Numbered from the stretch's first letter, positions 34,250-46,556 are shown. The stretch: DNA of 64,000 nucleotides from Astragalus membranaceus (GCA_039519185.1 CM076847.1:70135521-70199520), one strand, 5' to 3'. Numbers and translations are program-made. Notes: generated by a model from the sequence alone, not told the origin.

Positions 34250-34969
34250 TGTGAGGTGTGGTGCAAAATATAAGTTTTGGGGTGCAAGTATTAAATACTT
34301 GCCTATTGGGCTGTTCTCGTTTTTTTGGTGGGCCTCACTGTTTGTCATTCTGTGGGCCGGGTCTTGTATCTCTCGGTTGAATGAAGCTGTGTTTATATTC
34401 TTCTTGTTCGCGTTCCTGAAAAAAAGAATCTGAGCGCGTTTCCAGAATCAAAAATAGTGAGGTCCAGAAACAGAGTGAGAGAGAATTGCGAGAAGAGTGA
34501 AAATGATTTTGTAAATCGCTGTTTTCTTTTCATCTCTTCTACGTTTTGTTCATATTGTATCTGGAAGAAATAGAATCGGTTTCAAAGAAGAACAAACCGA
34601 TTCCCTTGTAACCATCATCATCATAGTGGATTGTTTGGCTCGGATTCTGACCCCCAGATGTAGGAGAAATCCGAACTGGGTTAACAATTTTGGTGTTCTT
34701 CTTCTCCCTTATCTCTATTTCGGTTCTGTGAAAATTTTTCAGTTTATGCATTTCAGTTTTGCGTTAATTCTGGGTTCTGTGATTCTTGCGTTTCTTGCGC
34801 TTTTAATTTCTGATTTCTGTTTCACGCATTTAGTTTTCAGTTTTGTTCAACAAGGTTTATTGTTGTTCTTTAATTTGTGTTCTGTGTTTGCACTTTATTT
34901 CTCTGGTATTGGAAATAGCTGCTGGTTGTTTGTTGTTTAATTCGTTTCAGGTACAGTCAAACTATAACA
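34250..34969 (+). repeat. 5' LTR of the Tork-like copia element
   Basis: 720 bp. It pairs with 39157-39876 and differs mostly by transitions, for example CTCGG versus CCCGG and GACCCCCAG versus GACCTCCAG. Confidence 0.95.
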
Positions 34970-34984
34970 ATTGGTATCAAGAGC
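34970..34984 (+). other. Primer-binding site of the copia element
   Basis: TTGGTATCAAGAGC lies directly after the LTR and resembles the initiator-Met tRNA complement (TGGTATCAGAGC) with one extra A. Confidence 0.8.
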
Positions 34985-35006
34985 TTTGGTTCGCGATCAA
35001 GAAACG

Positions 35007-35720
35007 ATGGTTTCAACAAAGTACGAAGTCAAGAAGTTCAATGGGAAGAACGACTTCGGGTTGTGGCGTGTCAATATGAAAGCAATGCTAGGCCAACAAG
35101 GTCTCGCGGGTGCGCTACTTGGAGAGAAGGGCTTGCCGGTAAAGATGTCCGCTGAAGAAAAGGCGGAGGCTTTAGAGAGGGCACACAGTGTGCTAATCTT
35201 GAGTCTTGGTGACAAGCCTCTCCGGGAAGTGGTAAAAGAAACCACGGCAGCAGCTATTTGGAAGAAATTGGATGACTTGTATATGGTAAAATCAATTGCC
35301 AACCGTTTGTATTTGAAGCAAAGAATTTACACCTTCAAGATGCAACCGGAAAAGTCCGTAAAAGAGCACATTGACGAATTCAACAAAGTCATTCTTGACC
35401 TCGAAAATATTGATGTCAAGATTGATGATGAGGATAAGGCTATCTTACTTGTAAATTCTTTACCTAAAACGTATGAACATCTCACTGATGCTCTACTTTA
35501 TGGTAAGGAAACATTAACCCTTGATGATGTGCAATCCGCACTAATATCAAAGGAACTTAAGAGGAGATCCGAGACTAAAGAAGAACAGAACGAAGGTCTA
35601 TTTGTGAAAGGGAATTTTTAAAAGAAAGGCAAGAATAAGAAGAACAAGAAATGGGATAAAGAAAAAGGTAAGAAGGACAACAAGTGCTACATTTGTAAGA
35701 AAGAGGGTCATTAGAAGAAG
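35007..35720 (+). pseudogene. copia gag with two in-frame stops
   Basis: ATG at 35007 (MVSTKYEVKKFNGKNDFGLW) is preferred over the in-frame upstream codons at the PBS. The UBN2/gag core runs to KRRSETKEEQ. A TAA at 35619 follows GNF, then the lysine-rich stretch and CCHC knuckle CYICKKEGH, which is interrupted by TAG at about 35713 before KKDCP. Gag forms the cytoplasmic particle and the knuckle binds RNA. Both stops lie in or just before the knuckle. Confidence 0.85.
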
Positions 35721-35739
35721 GATTGTCCGAAATGGAAAT

Positions 35740-37439
35740 CCAAGAAAAAGGGTGATTCCACTGATGATGAAGGAAACGTCTCAATTGCTTCCGAGTACTA
35801 TGAAGGAGACGTTTTGATTGCGGAAGAAGTCATTGGGTCAAATTCCACATATGAGGTATGGATTTTGGACTCTGGCTTTGGTCAACATATAACTTCAAGA
35901 AGCGAAGTTATAGGGCATTGTGATGGTGATGTGTTGATGGCCTCTTCATCCATCAACAGGGATCACTGGGTGTTGGGTACAGGTTGTTCGTTTCATATGA
36001 CCTCCAATAAGGAGTGGTTGATCGGCTATAGGCAAGTGAATGGCGGACAAGTGGTAATGGGAAACAACACAGTGTGCAAGATTGAAGGGATAGGTTCTGT
36101 AAGACTTAGAATGGATGATGGCACTATAAAGATACTTCCGGAGGTGAAGTATGTCCCTGGTGTAAAGAGAAATTTAATCTCTCTTGGTATGCTTGAAGCG
36201 GCGGGTTGTTCTTTCAAGGAAGATGGTATTATGAAGGTGGTCAAAGGCTCTCTAGTGGTTATGAGAGGATATAGGGATCATGGCATATACATTCTCAAAG
36301 GTACAACAATTACTGGTAGTGTAGATGTGGCTATCTCAAGCACGGAATCGATGAGCTCCGAAAGGGCAAGGTTGTGGCATCAAAGACTCGGGCATGTGAG
36401 TTCTAAGGGTATGCAGATATTGGAATAGCTTGGTGTGTTCGGAAAGGACAAGCTTGGAGGGTTACCTTTTTGTGAACATTGCGTATTTGGCAAGATGCAC
36501 AAGGTGAGGTTCAACACGGGACAACACAATACGGAAGGCTTGCTGGACTATGTGCATAGCGACATTTGGGGACCAGCAAGGATTCCCACTCTTGGGGGAA
36601 ACAGGTATTTCATTACTTTTCTTGATGATTTTAGTAGGAATGTATGAATTTATCTTTTGAAAACTAAGGATGAAGCCTTTAAAACATTTAAGGAATGGAA
36701 AAGCTTAGTTGAAAACAAAACCAATAGAAAGGTTAAGGTGCTAAGAACAGATAATGGCTTAGAGTATTGTAATGATGTGTTTACAAATTATTGTAAGGAA
36801 CATGGAATCACTAGGCATAAAACTGTTAGGCACACACCTCAGCAAAATGGCCTTGCTGGGAGGATGAATAGGACGTCCATATTGGAGAGAATGAGGTGCC
36901 TTCTCTCCAATTCTGGGATGCCTATTAAATTTTGGGGCGAGGCCGTCTATACAGCGTGTTATTTGATTAATTTGAGCGCCTCCACCGCTATCAAACTAAA
37001 AACACCTCAAGAAATTTGGTTAGATAGGACTCCTAGTTATGATCATTTGAAAGTTTTTGGTTGTGTTGCTTATTATCATGTGAATGAAGGAAAGCTAAGC
37101 CCTAGGGCAAGAAAAGGGTATTTTGTTGGTTATCCTGCAGGTGTGAAAGGCTATAGGATATGGAGCCAAGAAGACAAAAAGTGCATCATTAGTAGAGATG
37201 TGAAGTTCCAAGAAGCAGAATTGTTCAAGGGGACTAGAGACAATCAAGAGCTAGTTGAAGACAAGCAAGAGCTAAAGAGTTTTGAGCTTGAGGTGGAGCA
37301 TGAAGCCACTAACAATGCCCCACCCCAAACTCAAGAGGTAGTGGAGCCGGATCCGGGACATCAAACAGATGGTGAAGACAATATGATCAAGATCTCACGG
37401 ATTACAACTTTGTCAAAGATAGAAGCAAAAGGGTGGTGA
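35740..37439 (+). pseudogene. copia protease and integrase, several stops
   Basis: Two protease-like active-site strands follow each other: WILDSGFGQHIT (about 35860) and WVLGTGCSFHMT (about 35967), the second with Gly for the catalytic Asp. The gag-pre-integrase segment LWHQRLGHVSSKGMQIL ends in TAG at 36426. Integrase then shows CEHCVFGKMHK, VHSDIWGPA, a TGA at 36645 after DDFSRNV, RTDNGLEY and HTPQQNGLAGRMNRT, where the usual catalytic VERxNRT context has Gly for Glu. The frame ends at 37437. Confidence 0.85.
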
Positions 37440-39084
37440 AACCTCCCCAAAGGTTTGGCTATGCAGATATGGTAAGTTGTGCTCTCTATACCGCGGAAGA
37501 AGATATTAATGAAGAACCAAGGAACTACAATGAAGCTATTAATCACAAGCATAGTGATAAATGGGTTGTTGCCATGACCGAAGAAATAAATTCTTTGGAT
37601 AAGAACAACACATGGGAACTAGTTCCTAAGCGAAAAGGAGCTAGGGTGGTTGGTAGCAAGTGGATATTCAAGAGAAAAGAGGGAATTCCAGGATTGAAGA
37701 ATCAAGGTTCAAGGCAAGGTTGGTTGCAAAGGGATACACTCAAAAGGAAGGTTTGGATTACAATGAAATTTTTTCACCGGTAGTCAAACATTCCTCTATT
37801 AGAATCATCCTGTCTATGGTTGCTCACCATGACATGGAATTGGAGCAAATGGATGTAAAAACCGCATTTCTCCATGGAGACTTGAAGGAAAGTATCTTAA
37901 TGCAACAACCGGAAGGTTTTGAAGCCAAAGGGAAAGAAGATTGGGTGTGTCATCTAAAGAAGTCTTTATATGGACTCAAACAATCTCCTAGACAATGGTA
38001 CCTAAGGTTTGATTCTTTCATGACAAAGAATAAGTATGTTAGAAGTAAATTTGATTGTTGCATTTACTTCAAACATCTATCTCATGATAATGGTATCTAC
38101 TTGTTATTGTACGTTGATGATATGTTGCTTGCAAGCAAGGGTATGGCTCCTATTGTAGAATTGAAGAATCAACTTAAAAGTGAGTTTGATATGAAGGATC
38201 TTGGTCCGGCTAAGAGGATTCTAGGTATGGAGATAACAAGGCACCGGGACAAAAGGAAGCTAGTCATATCTCAAGAGAGTTACTTGAATAAAGTGGTCAA
38301 AAGGTTCAACATGTGTGATGCTAAGGCTACCTCTTTGCCCATAGCACCACACTTCAAGTTGTCTAGCACTCAAGCTCATACAAATAAGGAGGACAAAAAA
38401 TACATGAAGGCAATTCCATATGCCAATGCAATTTGTAGTATAATGTATTCTATGATTTGTTGTAGATCAGATGTAGCTCAAGCAATGAGTGTGAGAAGCA
38501 GGTTTATGGGAAATCCTGGCAAGGATCATTGGCAAGCGGTCAAATGGGTTCTAAGGTACTTGAAAGGGACAACTAAGGCTGGTTTGGTGTATGGCAAGGG
38601 TGAAGAAGATGCAAAGGCGGTTCATGGTTTCGTAGACTCCGACTATGCTAACGATCTTGACAAAAGAAGATCGTTGTCCGGATATGTGTTTACCTTGTAT
38701 GGGAACACAATTAGTTGGAAGGCGAGTCTTCAACACATTATGGCATTATCAACCACCGAAGCAGAGTATATTGCTCTCACAGAAGCAATCAAGGAGGGAT
38801 TGTGGATTCAAGGTTTGGTTAGTGAGCTTGGCATAAGTGATGATCTTGTATGTATATCTTGTGATAGCCAAAGTGCTATTCACTTGAGCAAAAACCAAAT
38901 GTACCATGAGAGGACCAAACATATAGATGTTAGGTTCCATTTTGTTAGGGACATTGTGGAGAAAGAGGAAGTCGAAATTGTCAAGGTTCACACAAGTGAG
39001 AACCCCGCAGATATGCTCACCAAACCGGTTCCTGTGAGTAAGTTTAGGCATTGCCTAGACTTGCTTGGTGTTGACATCAAGTAA
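37440..39084 (+). pseudogene. copia reverse transcriptase and RNase H
   Basis: After a frameshift near 37440 the RT starts in one frame (KWVVAMTEEINSL, WELVPKRKGARVVGSKWIFK) and moves to another at about 37690. It then stays open to 39084: FKARLVAKGYTQKEGLDY, QMDVKTAFLHGDL, the catalytic YVDDM at about 38110, RNase H with VDSDYAND and STTEAEYIAL, and the tail ENPADMLTKP. The catalytic palm and RNase H look preserved, but the reading frame is not continuous. Confidence 0.9.
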
Positions 39085-39156
39085 GTGATGTCTTGGTCTT
39101 TGAATTCGAGTTGAAGTTATTTCTACTATGATGGAGTTTGCACCAAGGTGGAGATA

Positions 39157-39876
39157 TGTGAGGTGTGGTGCAAAATATAAGTTTTGGGGTGCAAGTATTA
39201 AATAATTGCCTATTGGGCTGTTCTCGTTTTTTTGGTGGGCCTCGCTGTTTGTCATTCTGTGGGCCGGGTCTTGTATCTCCCGGTTGAATGAAGCTGTGTT
39301 TATATTCTTCTTGTTCGCGTTCCTGAAAAAAAGAATCTGAGCGCGTTTCCAGAATCAAAAATAGTGAGGTCCAGAAACAGAGTGAGAGAGAATCGCGAGA
39401 AGAGTGAAAATGATTTTGTAAATCGCTGTTTTCTTTTCATCTCTTCTGCGTTTTGTTCATATTGTATCTGGAAGAAATAGAATCAGTTTCAAAGAAGAAC
39501 AAACCGATTCCCTTGTAACCATCATCATCATAGTGGATTGTTTGGCTCGGATTCTGACCTCCAGATGTAGGAGAAATCCGAACTGGGTTAACAATTTTGG
39601 TGTTCTTTTTCTCCCTTATCTCTATTTCGGTTCTGTGAAAATTTTTCAGTTTATGCATTTCAGTTTTGCGTTAATTCTGGGTTCTGTGATTCTTGCGTTT
39701 CTTGCGCTTTTAATTTCTGATTTCTGTTTCACGCATTTAGTTTTCAGTTTTGTTCAACAAGGTTTATTGTTGTTCTTTAATTTGTGTTCTGTGTTTGCAC
39801 TTTATTTTTCTGGTATTGGAAATAGCTGCTGGTTGTTTGTTGTTTAATTCGTTTCAGGTACAGTCAAACTATAACA
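39157..39876 (+). repeat. 3' LTR of the Tork-like copia element
   Basis: 720 bp, preceded by the purine tract AAGGTGGAGATA and followed by the GAGTT duplication. Confidence 0.95.
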
Positions 39877-39881
39877 GAGTT

Positions 39882-40093
39882 CTTAAAAAGTCTTGTTGGT
39901 TTATAATCCAGTTGCCACAGCCCGATAGGAGGAAGTGTTAGAGTTTGCGGCTAACAGGTCACATGCTGCTACTGGGAATAGATTCTCTCCATTGAAAAGT
40001 TCATTTGAGAGAAGTGTCAAATCTAATCCGTTCTTTACCCTTTCTCTGTTTTTTTTTCACGTGTCAGAGTTTATTCGACATGACGATAATGTC

Positions 40094-40156
<63 letters not shown>

Positions 40157-40334
40157 TACATTTGACCAACAAACGAGTAGCTTGTTTGGAATCAAACAAG
40201 AAAGTCTACATTCGACCAACAAAAGCTTGTTTGGAATCAGACGAATGATATTGTGTCTGACTCCAAAATGGTTTTGATGACAACAAAGCCATTTGAGTGA
40301 AAAAATTTCTTAAGAGTATGTGACAAATTTTTTA
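39882..40334. repeat. (GA)n microsatellite and short duplication
   Basis: GA repeat at 40098-40154. Just after it, a unit of about 48 bp (GTCTACATTTGACCAACAAA, then GCTTGTTTGGAATCA) is repeated in tandem (40153-40199 and 40202-40243). No gene. Confidence 0.75.
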
Positions 40335-41082
40335 GACTAAATTACACTTTTAGCCTCTTAACTTTATTTTAGTTTTCGACTTGATTGCTTATCTATTATT
40401 TGTCTCATTTTGGTCTCTTAAGTTAACAAGTTATATAATGTGGCTACTAACTGATAATTTTACAGCTAAGTCATCACGTGAAATCAAATAATAGGATAAA
40501 AGAGTGAATCGAGTTATTTCTCTTTCTACCCCCACATACCTAAAGTTGTTAGTTATCGATTTGGAGAAGGAGAAATAAGTTGATCAAGTCCTTTATCTTA
40601 TTACTGACTCAGATCATTGGTTAACTACCACATAAGCTAACATTAGTAATGAAAGGACCAACATAGTAGTGTTGTTAACTTCAGGGACCCAAATAAAACA
40701 AATAATACATAAGAGACCAAATTGAAAACTAAAGGCTAAAGTGCTCCCGAGGTCCCTTATCTTTATTTAAAGTAACGATTTGGTTCTTTATCTTTTTTTT
40801 GTCCAAAATCAGTCCTTTATGTTTTAAATTTTTGACACATAAATCCTTTTCTGTCCCAAATCAGTCCTTTATGTTTCAAATTTTTAACACATAAATCCTT
40901 TTTTTTTTACACATAAATCAGCACTGTTAACGGAAAAGGATTTGTGTCAAAAATTTGAAAGATAAAGGACTTATTTGAGACAAAAAAACATAAAGGACTA
41001 ATTCGTTACTTTAAATAAAGATAAGGGACCCGGAAGCACTTTAGCCAAAACTAAACTACGAGACTAAAAGTGCAATTTATCC
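40335..41082. mobile_element. Outer Mutator-type MITE carrying a nested one
   Basis: Ends GACTAAATTACACTTTTAG and the inverse GGATAAATTGCACTTTTAG. The 9-bp flank AATTTTTTA is repeated exactly (40326-40334 and 41083-41091). The interior holds a second MITE at 40734-41046. Without it the element is about 426 bp. Confidence 0.85.
40734..41046. mobile_element. Inner Mutator-type MITE, 313 bp
   Basis: Arms GGCTAAAGTGCTCCCGAGGT and the inverse GGCTAAAGTGCTTCCGGGTC continue through TTATCTTTATTTAAAGTAAC. The 9-bp duplication AAAACTAAA is perfect (40725-40733 and 41047-41055). Confidence 0.9.
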
Positions 41083-41091
41083 AATTTTTTA

Positions 41092-42578
41092 AATGTGGAG
41101 ATTAATTTGTCTTCCAGAAAAATTAGTCGCGAGTCTCCACATTGTGGATTCCGACACTAAGAGTCGAAAAAGGGTCAAAGAAAGAAATCGCGAGTAGCGA
41201 AGGAAACATCTACTTATAATAGATAGTGTGCTAGAATTTAAATTCACATTTTTAACCAATAGGCTATTCTTGTATGGAGAGAAGAAGCTCTTCTTTTGTT
41301 TATTTCTTTTAAAAAAATTCCAAGTCTTGGCAATGATGTATCTTTTTAGATTTTCTCTATCTAAGAGTATCTTTAACGAGACAAGTTTAAGCAACTTACT
41401 TTAAGTTCTTATGTAATGCCACACTATATTTAATGACCCCATAATTCTATATCATATTTAATTTAAGTAATCTATATACATTTTACTCCCGTGGTGCAAA
41501 TTGAAAGCAAACTACTTTCTTGCACTCTTTAATTGTGCTCAACATTTTTATTTAAGTAAAAAAATGTTTATAAACATAGAACTTAATTTTAAGCAACGCT
41601 CCTTACCACCTAAACCATCTCTAATGGGAGGAAAAAAGAAGAAATGATTGCTTATGGATAAACCATCCATAATAGAGTTTATTTTGCTTCCTTAGTTACC
41701 ACCTCTATAGTTAATAGCAAATAGTGTGGCATAGCGATCGACCCTTAAAACGTTACTACGGTGTAGCAGGTAGTAGTATGACCGGTACACCGAAGTCTAG
41801 AGAAACAATATAAACACTTTACCATATACATATAAAGGGTAAAAATAAAAAGAATACTCAAAACTTAACACACATTCATAAGTAATGTTAAGAAAATAGA
41901 GAAGATTACGTAAAAACAGAGGAATAAAAACAATGGAAGAAGAAGTTGCTGCTCATGTTGGAAATAGAGGGACATGTTTTTGCTGTTGCTGCTGTCATTT
42001 TTTACTAAGGTGCTGGGCATACTACAACCTAGCCCTCAGACTTGGACTTGTCCACTTGACGTAGCCAAAGAAAAGAAAACTAACCAAAACCATACTCATG
42101 CATCAACAAAACTAAACCAAACCCAGTTTCAAGAAAATAATCTTAGAGAGCCTCTGATACACACACCCCTTTATGGTCTACCAGTATTACACCTCTTTAG
42201 AACATAAGCTACTCATCCTTCTATCTATAAACCCTTTCATTGTAGTTGGATGAAGTCTTCATCCATCCTCCTAATGTTAAAAGTTTGTCTAATGTAATGT
42301 TGAATGAACATAATTATTATAAGATTAAAACGAAAACATGAGAGTTATATTAGAAAATAGGTTGCAATTTAACTTGGTCAAATATAAGTTTTTGTCAACG
42401 ATGGTAATATGACTAAAGTCCTACATACATAAACTGTTAATGTGATACACAGTCCACTGCGTAAATCGATATTATTACACCAAATATGCCAACAAGAAAG
42501 TATTGCAAACCTCACCAGATATAACAGCAGGAACAGATGATGCCTAAAGTGGAAACTTCAAACAAAACAGAATTGCAA
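41092..42578. other. Intergenic DNA 3' of the AILP-like gene
   Basis: No conserved coding frame. A 43-residue + strand frame at 41933-42064 with a run of five Cys (FCCCCCHF) is noted but not supported by any other evidence. Confidence 0.45.
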
Positions 42579-45151
42579 TCAGTAATTAGAAGACCAGTTA
42601 GCAGCACTCCCAACTCTTGGCATTCCAGTTGTTTCCTTCTTAGATTCAGCATCCACAGAGAAAGTTGAACCACACACCTGACCAGAACTGTCAATCCTCG
42701 GTATCGGCTTCAACTCATTAAGCGGATGTTCATAACTCCTTAAACCTCCAGTTGTTGTAAAGAAGCACCCTAAACATATAACAAACATGGATTTACTTCT
42801 TGAATCAAATGCATTTGAATAATATAATTTGAACATACATGCACAATGACAAAGAAACACGATTGTCGACAATCAGTACAGGCATGAACAACTTGAAATT
42901 AGCCAGAGAATTACATAGGAAACATCAAAAATTTGACTTGTTGCATGTCTTACATAGAAATGATATTGCCAATGACCCTACATTTACCATTTCTAAGCCA
43001 TCAAACTCATTCTCCCTTCACGTCATTCCATAACCATTTAATTTAACATACTTTTAGGCTTGTAGCTCTCAAACTGGGCCGCCCGGCTCAGCCCGACCCA
43101 ATAGGCCAAAGTGCAAAAGCGGGTTGGGCCCAATTATCTATTGGGCTGAGTTTTTTAATCCCAACCAAATCCAAAGCACTGGCCAACGGGCTGGCCCAAC
43201 CCAGTCCAATTTTAACAAAGAAAAACACAAAAATGTTCAAAAAAACCTAAAAAAGCAGGCCTGGTTTGGCCTATGGGCCATTGGGCAGGGCCAAAATATT
43301 CTGGTTCTTTTTCGGGCCTCTATTTATTGAGCCCAGAACACTGAGCCATCGGGCCGGTCCGTTGGGCTGGGCCAAAATTAACACCTCACACACACATAAT
43401 AATAGCTTTTAAAAATGGGGTCTCAACCCTCAAAGATGTTCAACACCGGGGTCAGGAGTTCATCTACTTGAGCACACTTAATTTTTATGAGGTAATTAAA
43501 TCATATAATTACCTTTAGGGAATGGTGCATAAGATTTCCCACAGCTCTTACTTACAATCTCCTTTTGGTCTGAAAGAACTAGATTTCTATCAGCATCGGT
43601 TCCCCAAAAGAAGGGAACACTCCCATCGGCGTCCTGAAAAGAACCGTCACAGTATGCTAGGTAAGAGCGGAAATTATCGCAAAATATGAAAGTGAAATAA
43701 TACAAAGATAGGTCCTAGGATTACTCACAGCAGCAACAAATGCAGTTTTAGAAGCACTGTCGAATAGAATAAATGCAAATTTGCCCTGGAAATCTCTCAC
43801 AACCTGATCAGCGGGATAGGGACCACGATCTCTTAGAGTCCTGTAAGCTTCTATGATAATTGTCACCTCATTTGCTGTTTTGCTCAATCCATATTGTTGT
43901 TTAAGATTAGCAACATTCTCAATGTGGCCTTGAAACAAACAGAAGATGTCATCCACAACTGCAAACAACCTAGCAATAAGAGAAAACAAAAATAAATTAC
44001 ATTAATTCATTTTTATATAAGATAACTTTATAATGATCTGAATCGAAGAAAAAGGACTTTCAGACATGGTGATTGAAAGAGAAACATGGAGGAGGAGAAA
44101 ACTGGTGTAATATCAGAAAGGAAATATTACGCAGGGTTGTTCTAAGTAAAAGTTAAACCTCTTTGAACTAATGTTTTAAATCTCATTATATTACATCAAC
44201 AAGAAGCAGTAGAAAAAGATAAAGGCCATGGTAGAAAAATTAACAAAGGACTCTGCAAAAGGTTACAGATTAGATATAAAGACAAATGATATATAATTAT
44301 TAAGATCTGAGATATAAAACAATAAAAAAGAAACATTATTGTATCACACACCAAAACAACTTTAAAGGATAAAGCCAAAAGGAAAATGACAAAGCTATAC
44401 TATGAAGTATGAACAAGAGTTGCATATCTTAATTAAACGCTTTACACTGTGGGTATTGTGAAAAAGTATCAGTAAACTCATGAGTATCATAAAACCTGAG
44501 AATAAGATTCAGACATAGTGTTGCAAAAAATAATCTGAAAAAGTATAAAATAAAAACCAGAAAATTTTCTTTCACTGTGAATAAAATCTACAATTAAGAT
44601 GCCAAGATGTGAAATAATCAACTAACAACAAACAACCCTGATCCCAACAAGTGTGAATTATTCAAAACATAAGCTTTCATCTTCCACAAATCAAAATAAA
44701 GCCAAACACTATGGTAAAAAAATTATGATCTAAACAGTACAAATACAACGATTCAGTGATCACGAAATGTTCAAAGGGATTAAAGGGGCAGTTTATCCAA
44801 AGCAAAAGTTTCCAACTTTAATCTATTCAAAGGTAGCAAGATTAAAAATAAATAAAAAAGAGAATTGAAGTAACAAAATCCAAAAAAAGTTCATTTTCAC
44901 ATAAATTGGAAAAAGATGAAAAATTTAGAGAAATGGGTATTATACCTTGAGAGTAATGGATTGTTTTTGTCAAGAGAATAGGCCAAGAGAGCAGAAGAAG
45001 AAAGGTTAAGGGTTACAGAGGCAGGGTGAAGAGAAGAGAAGTGTTGACCCAAAAAACCATCTTTGAGTGCTGAAACAGAAACAGAGTTTGATTGAGGACT
45101 CTGAAGACCCTCTGGGCTCTTAGCCACAGATTTGTCAAAAACTGCTAGCAT
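42579..45151 (-). CDS. Aluminium-induced/TSJT1-like protein with YGL and LRDR motifs, 4 exons, 252 aa
   Basis: Exons on the - strand: 45151-44946, 43969-43729, 43633-43513, 42769-42579, all with GT/AG borders and matching phases, total 759 bp. Family hallmarks are YGLSKTANEV and EAYRTLRDRGPYPAD (exon 2), FAFILFDS, then VPFFWGTDADR and SCGKSYAPFPKG (exon 3) and GGLRSYEHPLNELKPIP (exon 4). This is the DUF3700 fold related to class II glutamine amidotransferases, but the N-terminal catalytic Cys is replaced (MLAVF), so amide transfer is unlikely. Family members respond to aluminium, dark, sugar starvation or auxin; the biochemical role is unknown. Intron 1 is 976 bp; intron 3 holds a repeat. It looks intact. 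Confidence 0.92.
43055..43388. repeat. hAT-like non-autonomous element in AILP intron 3
   Basis: GC-rich block made of GGGCC/GGCCC words (AAACTGGGCCGCCCGGCTC near the left, GGGCTGGGCCAAAATTAACA near the right). Its outer ends (TAGGCTTGTAGCTCTCAAAC and the inverse GAGGTGTTAATTTTGG) resemble hAT termini. No perfect 8-bp duplication was found. Confidence 0.45.
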
Positions 45152-45839
45152 TTTTTTTTGATTTGTATTGATCGGTTGTTGTTTCTAAATCGAATCGAAT
45201 GGAGTGTGGATCCTTCCAGAACGAAAGCAAACAAGAGTATTTTTTGGGACAAAAAAATACAGTTATTTTTGTTTGTGTTTTTTAGGGTCTTCTAGGGTGA
45301 GCGAACAAATCAAATCCCTCGATGGTGAATCAGTAAAATTGATCGTAGGATATTGTGTGAAATACTATGAGTGATTAAAATTGAAAAATGAAGTACATAA
45401 TATGATAAAGATGGCAAAATTGTTCCTCGTTCTTTTATTTTATTGTACCGGATTTTATTGTATCCAGTTAGAGCTTTAAGTTTTTACTCCCAAATTAGTC
45501 ATTTAAATTACAAAATGTTAATGCAATTGATCTTTTTTTTCACTTTCCACCCAACTTCGTTAAAAAAAAACTTATCTGACAGTTATTACGTTGACAAGGA
45601 CATCAAGGTGTTTATTTGGCGGAAAAATCTATGGCACGATCCTACAAATAAGAGGTACTGGTACAAACAATTGTGAGTTGGACCAATAGCGCGCATTTCA
45701 TTTCGGTGTTACTGATTCATGCCAGCTTCTACCTAGTCAGTCAGTCTTGATTTAAATTTGCACTTTAGTCCCCAGCAAAATTAAAGTTCTTAACTTTTAA
45801 CTTATTATTATTTAACTTCATAAAAAAAGAGTTATTATT
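45152..45839. other. Upstream region of the AILP-like gene
   Basis: The promoter of the - strand gene should lie at 45152 and above, but no clear TATA box was singled out. A T-rich MITE-like patch (45440-45600) is present. Confidence 0.4.
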
Positions 45840-46556
45840 ATTCAAACTTCAGCTAAATTGTTCATCATTTTCATCTCTCTCCCAGAATCTCTACAACTCA
45901 AAGTGAGTGAAGAAACTTTCTTCGTTCTTCATCCTCCACTCAGAATCTCTTTGTAGGTTAGTCCTTCGCTTCACTGAGTTACAACAGACCCGAGTGGGAA
46001 GCTGCTCGTTGTTCTTCTTCTCGCTCACAGTTTCTCTCCGCAGTTCGAGGTTTGAACACGTCGAAAGTAATATTGTGTTTAACTCATTTCTTTCATCTCG
46101 TTATGATGTCTTCACATATTATATTAAATAGTGTGTTTAATTGATTTTCGATATGGATTTGATTGATTTTCGATTTAGGTCACAAATTTTCACTAAAACC
46201 CCCAAGTTTGTGTGTCTCTATAGATGGGTACCATTAACGGTGAATCCAGTGATGATGTGTGGACACCTTCACAAGTGAATGATGATGTAGACATGGATAA
46301 CTCCTTTGATTCTTCTCAAGAAAGTGAGGGTAAAGACAATGGTTCCTTCTTATATAACCACGATACTGCGAATGCAACAAAATCAACTAGAAGGTTTGTC
46401 AACGTTGGTGAATCGACCGTTGATGATATTAAAGAGCTAGAATTTCAAGTATTGAGGAAGCTGAAGAACTTTATATTTAGTATGCTAAACATCATGGTTT
46501 TGCTGTTAGAAAAGATGAAGTGGCTTATAATAGTGTAAATCAAATTGTGATGAAGC
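45840..46556 (+). pseudogene. FAR1/FHY3-type DNA-binding-domain fragment
   Basis: A CT-rich leader with a possible splice pair leads to an ATG at 46224 and an acidic, Ser/Asn-rich N-terminus (SSDDVWTPSQ, DSSQESEG). In the frame shifted after about 46440 the sequence reads SIEEAEELYI, a stop, YAKHHGFAVRKDEVAYNS and QIVMKQ, matching the start of the FAR1 domain derived from Mutator transposases. The frameshift plus stop, and the abrupt end at about 46556 against an opposing Helitron relic, make it a fragment. Confidence 0.65.

Larger units (their letters stand above)
34250..39876 (+). mobile_element. Full-length Ty1/copia element, Tork/Tnt1-like
   Basis: Two 720-bp LTRs (34250-34969 and 39157-39876) start TGTGAGGTGTGG and end ACTATAACA. 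The target duplication GAGTT is perfect (34245-34249 and 39877-39881). The PBS (TTGGTATCAAGAGC) follows the left LTR and a purine tract (AAGGTGGAGA) precedes the right one. The order gag, protease, integrase, RT, RNase H is copia. I count about nine differences between the LTRs, so roughly 98.7% identity and a young insertion. Stops and frameshifts make it non-autonomous. Confidence 0.95.

Noticed and set aside
34539..34940. Hydrophobic ORFs in the copia LTRs (34626 and 39533)
   Set aside because: Identical frames in both LTRs result from LTR duplication, and no protein family is recognisable.
41933..42064. 43-residue frame with five consecutive Cys
   Set aside because: Short, no promoter or conserved motif seen; likely chance.
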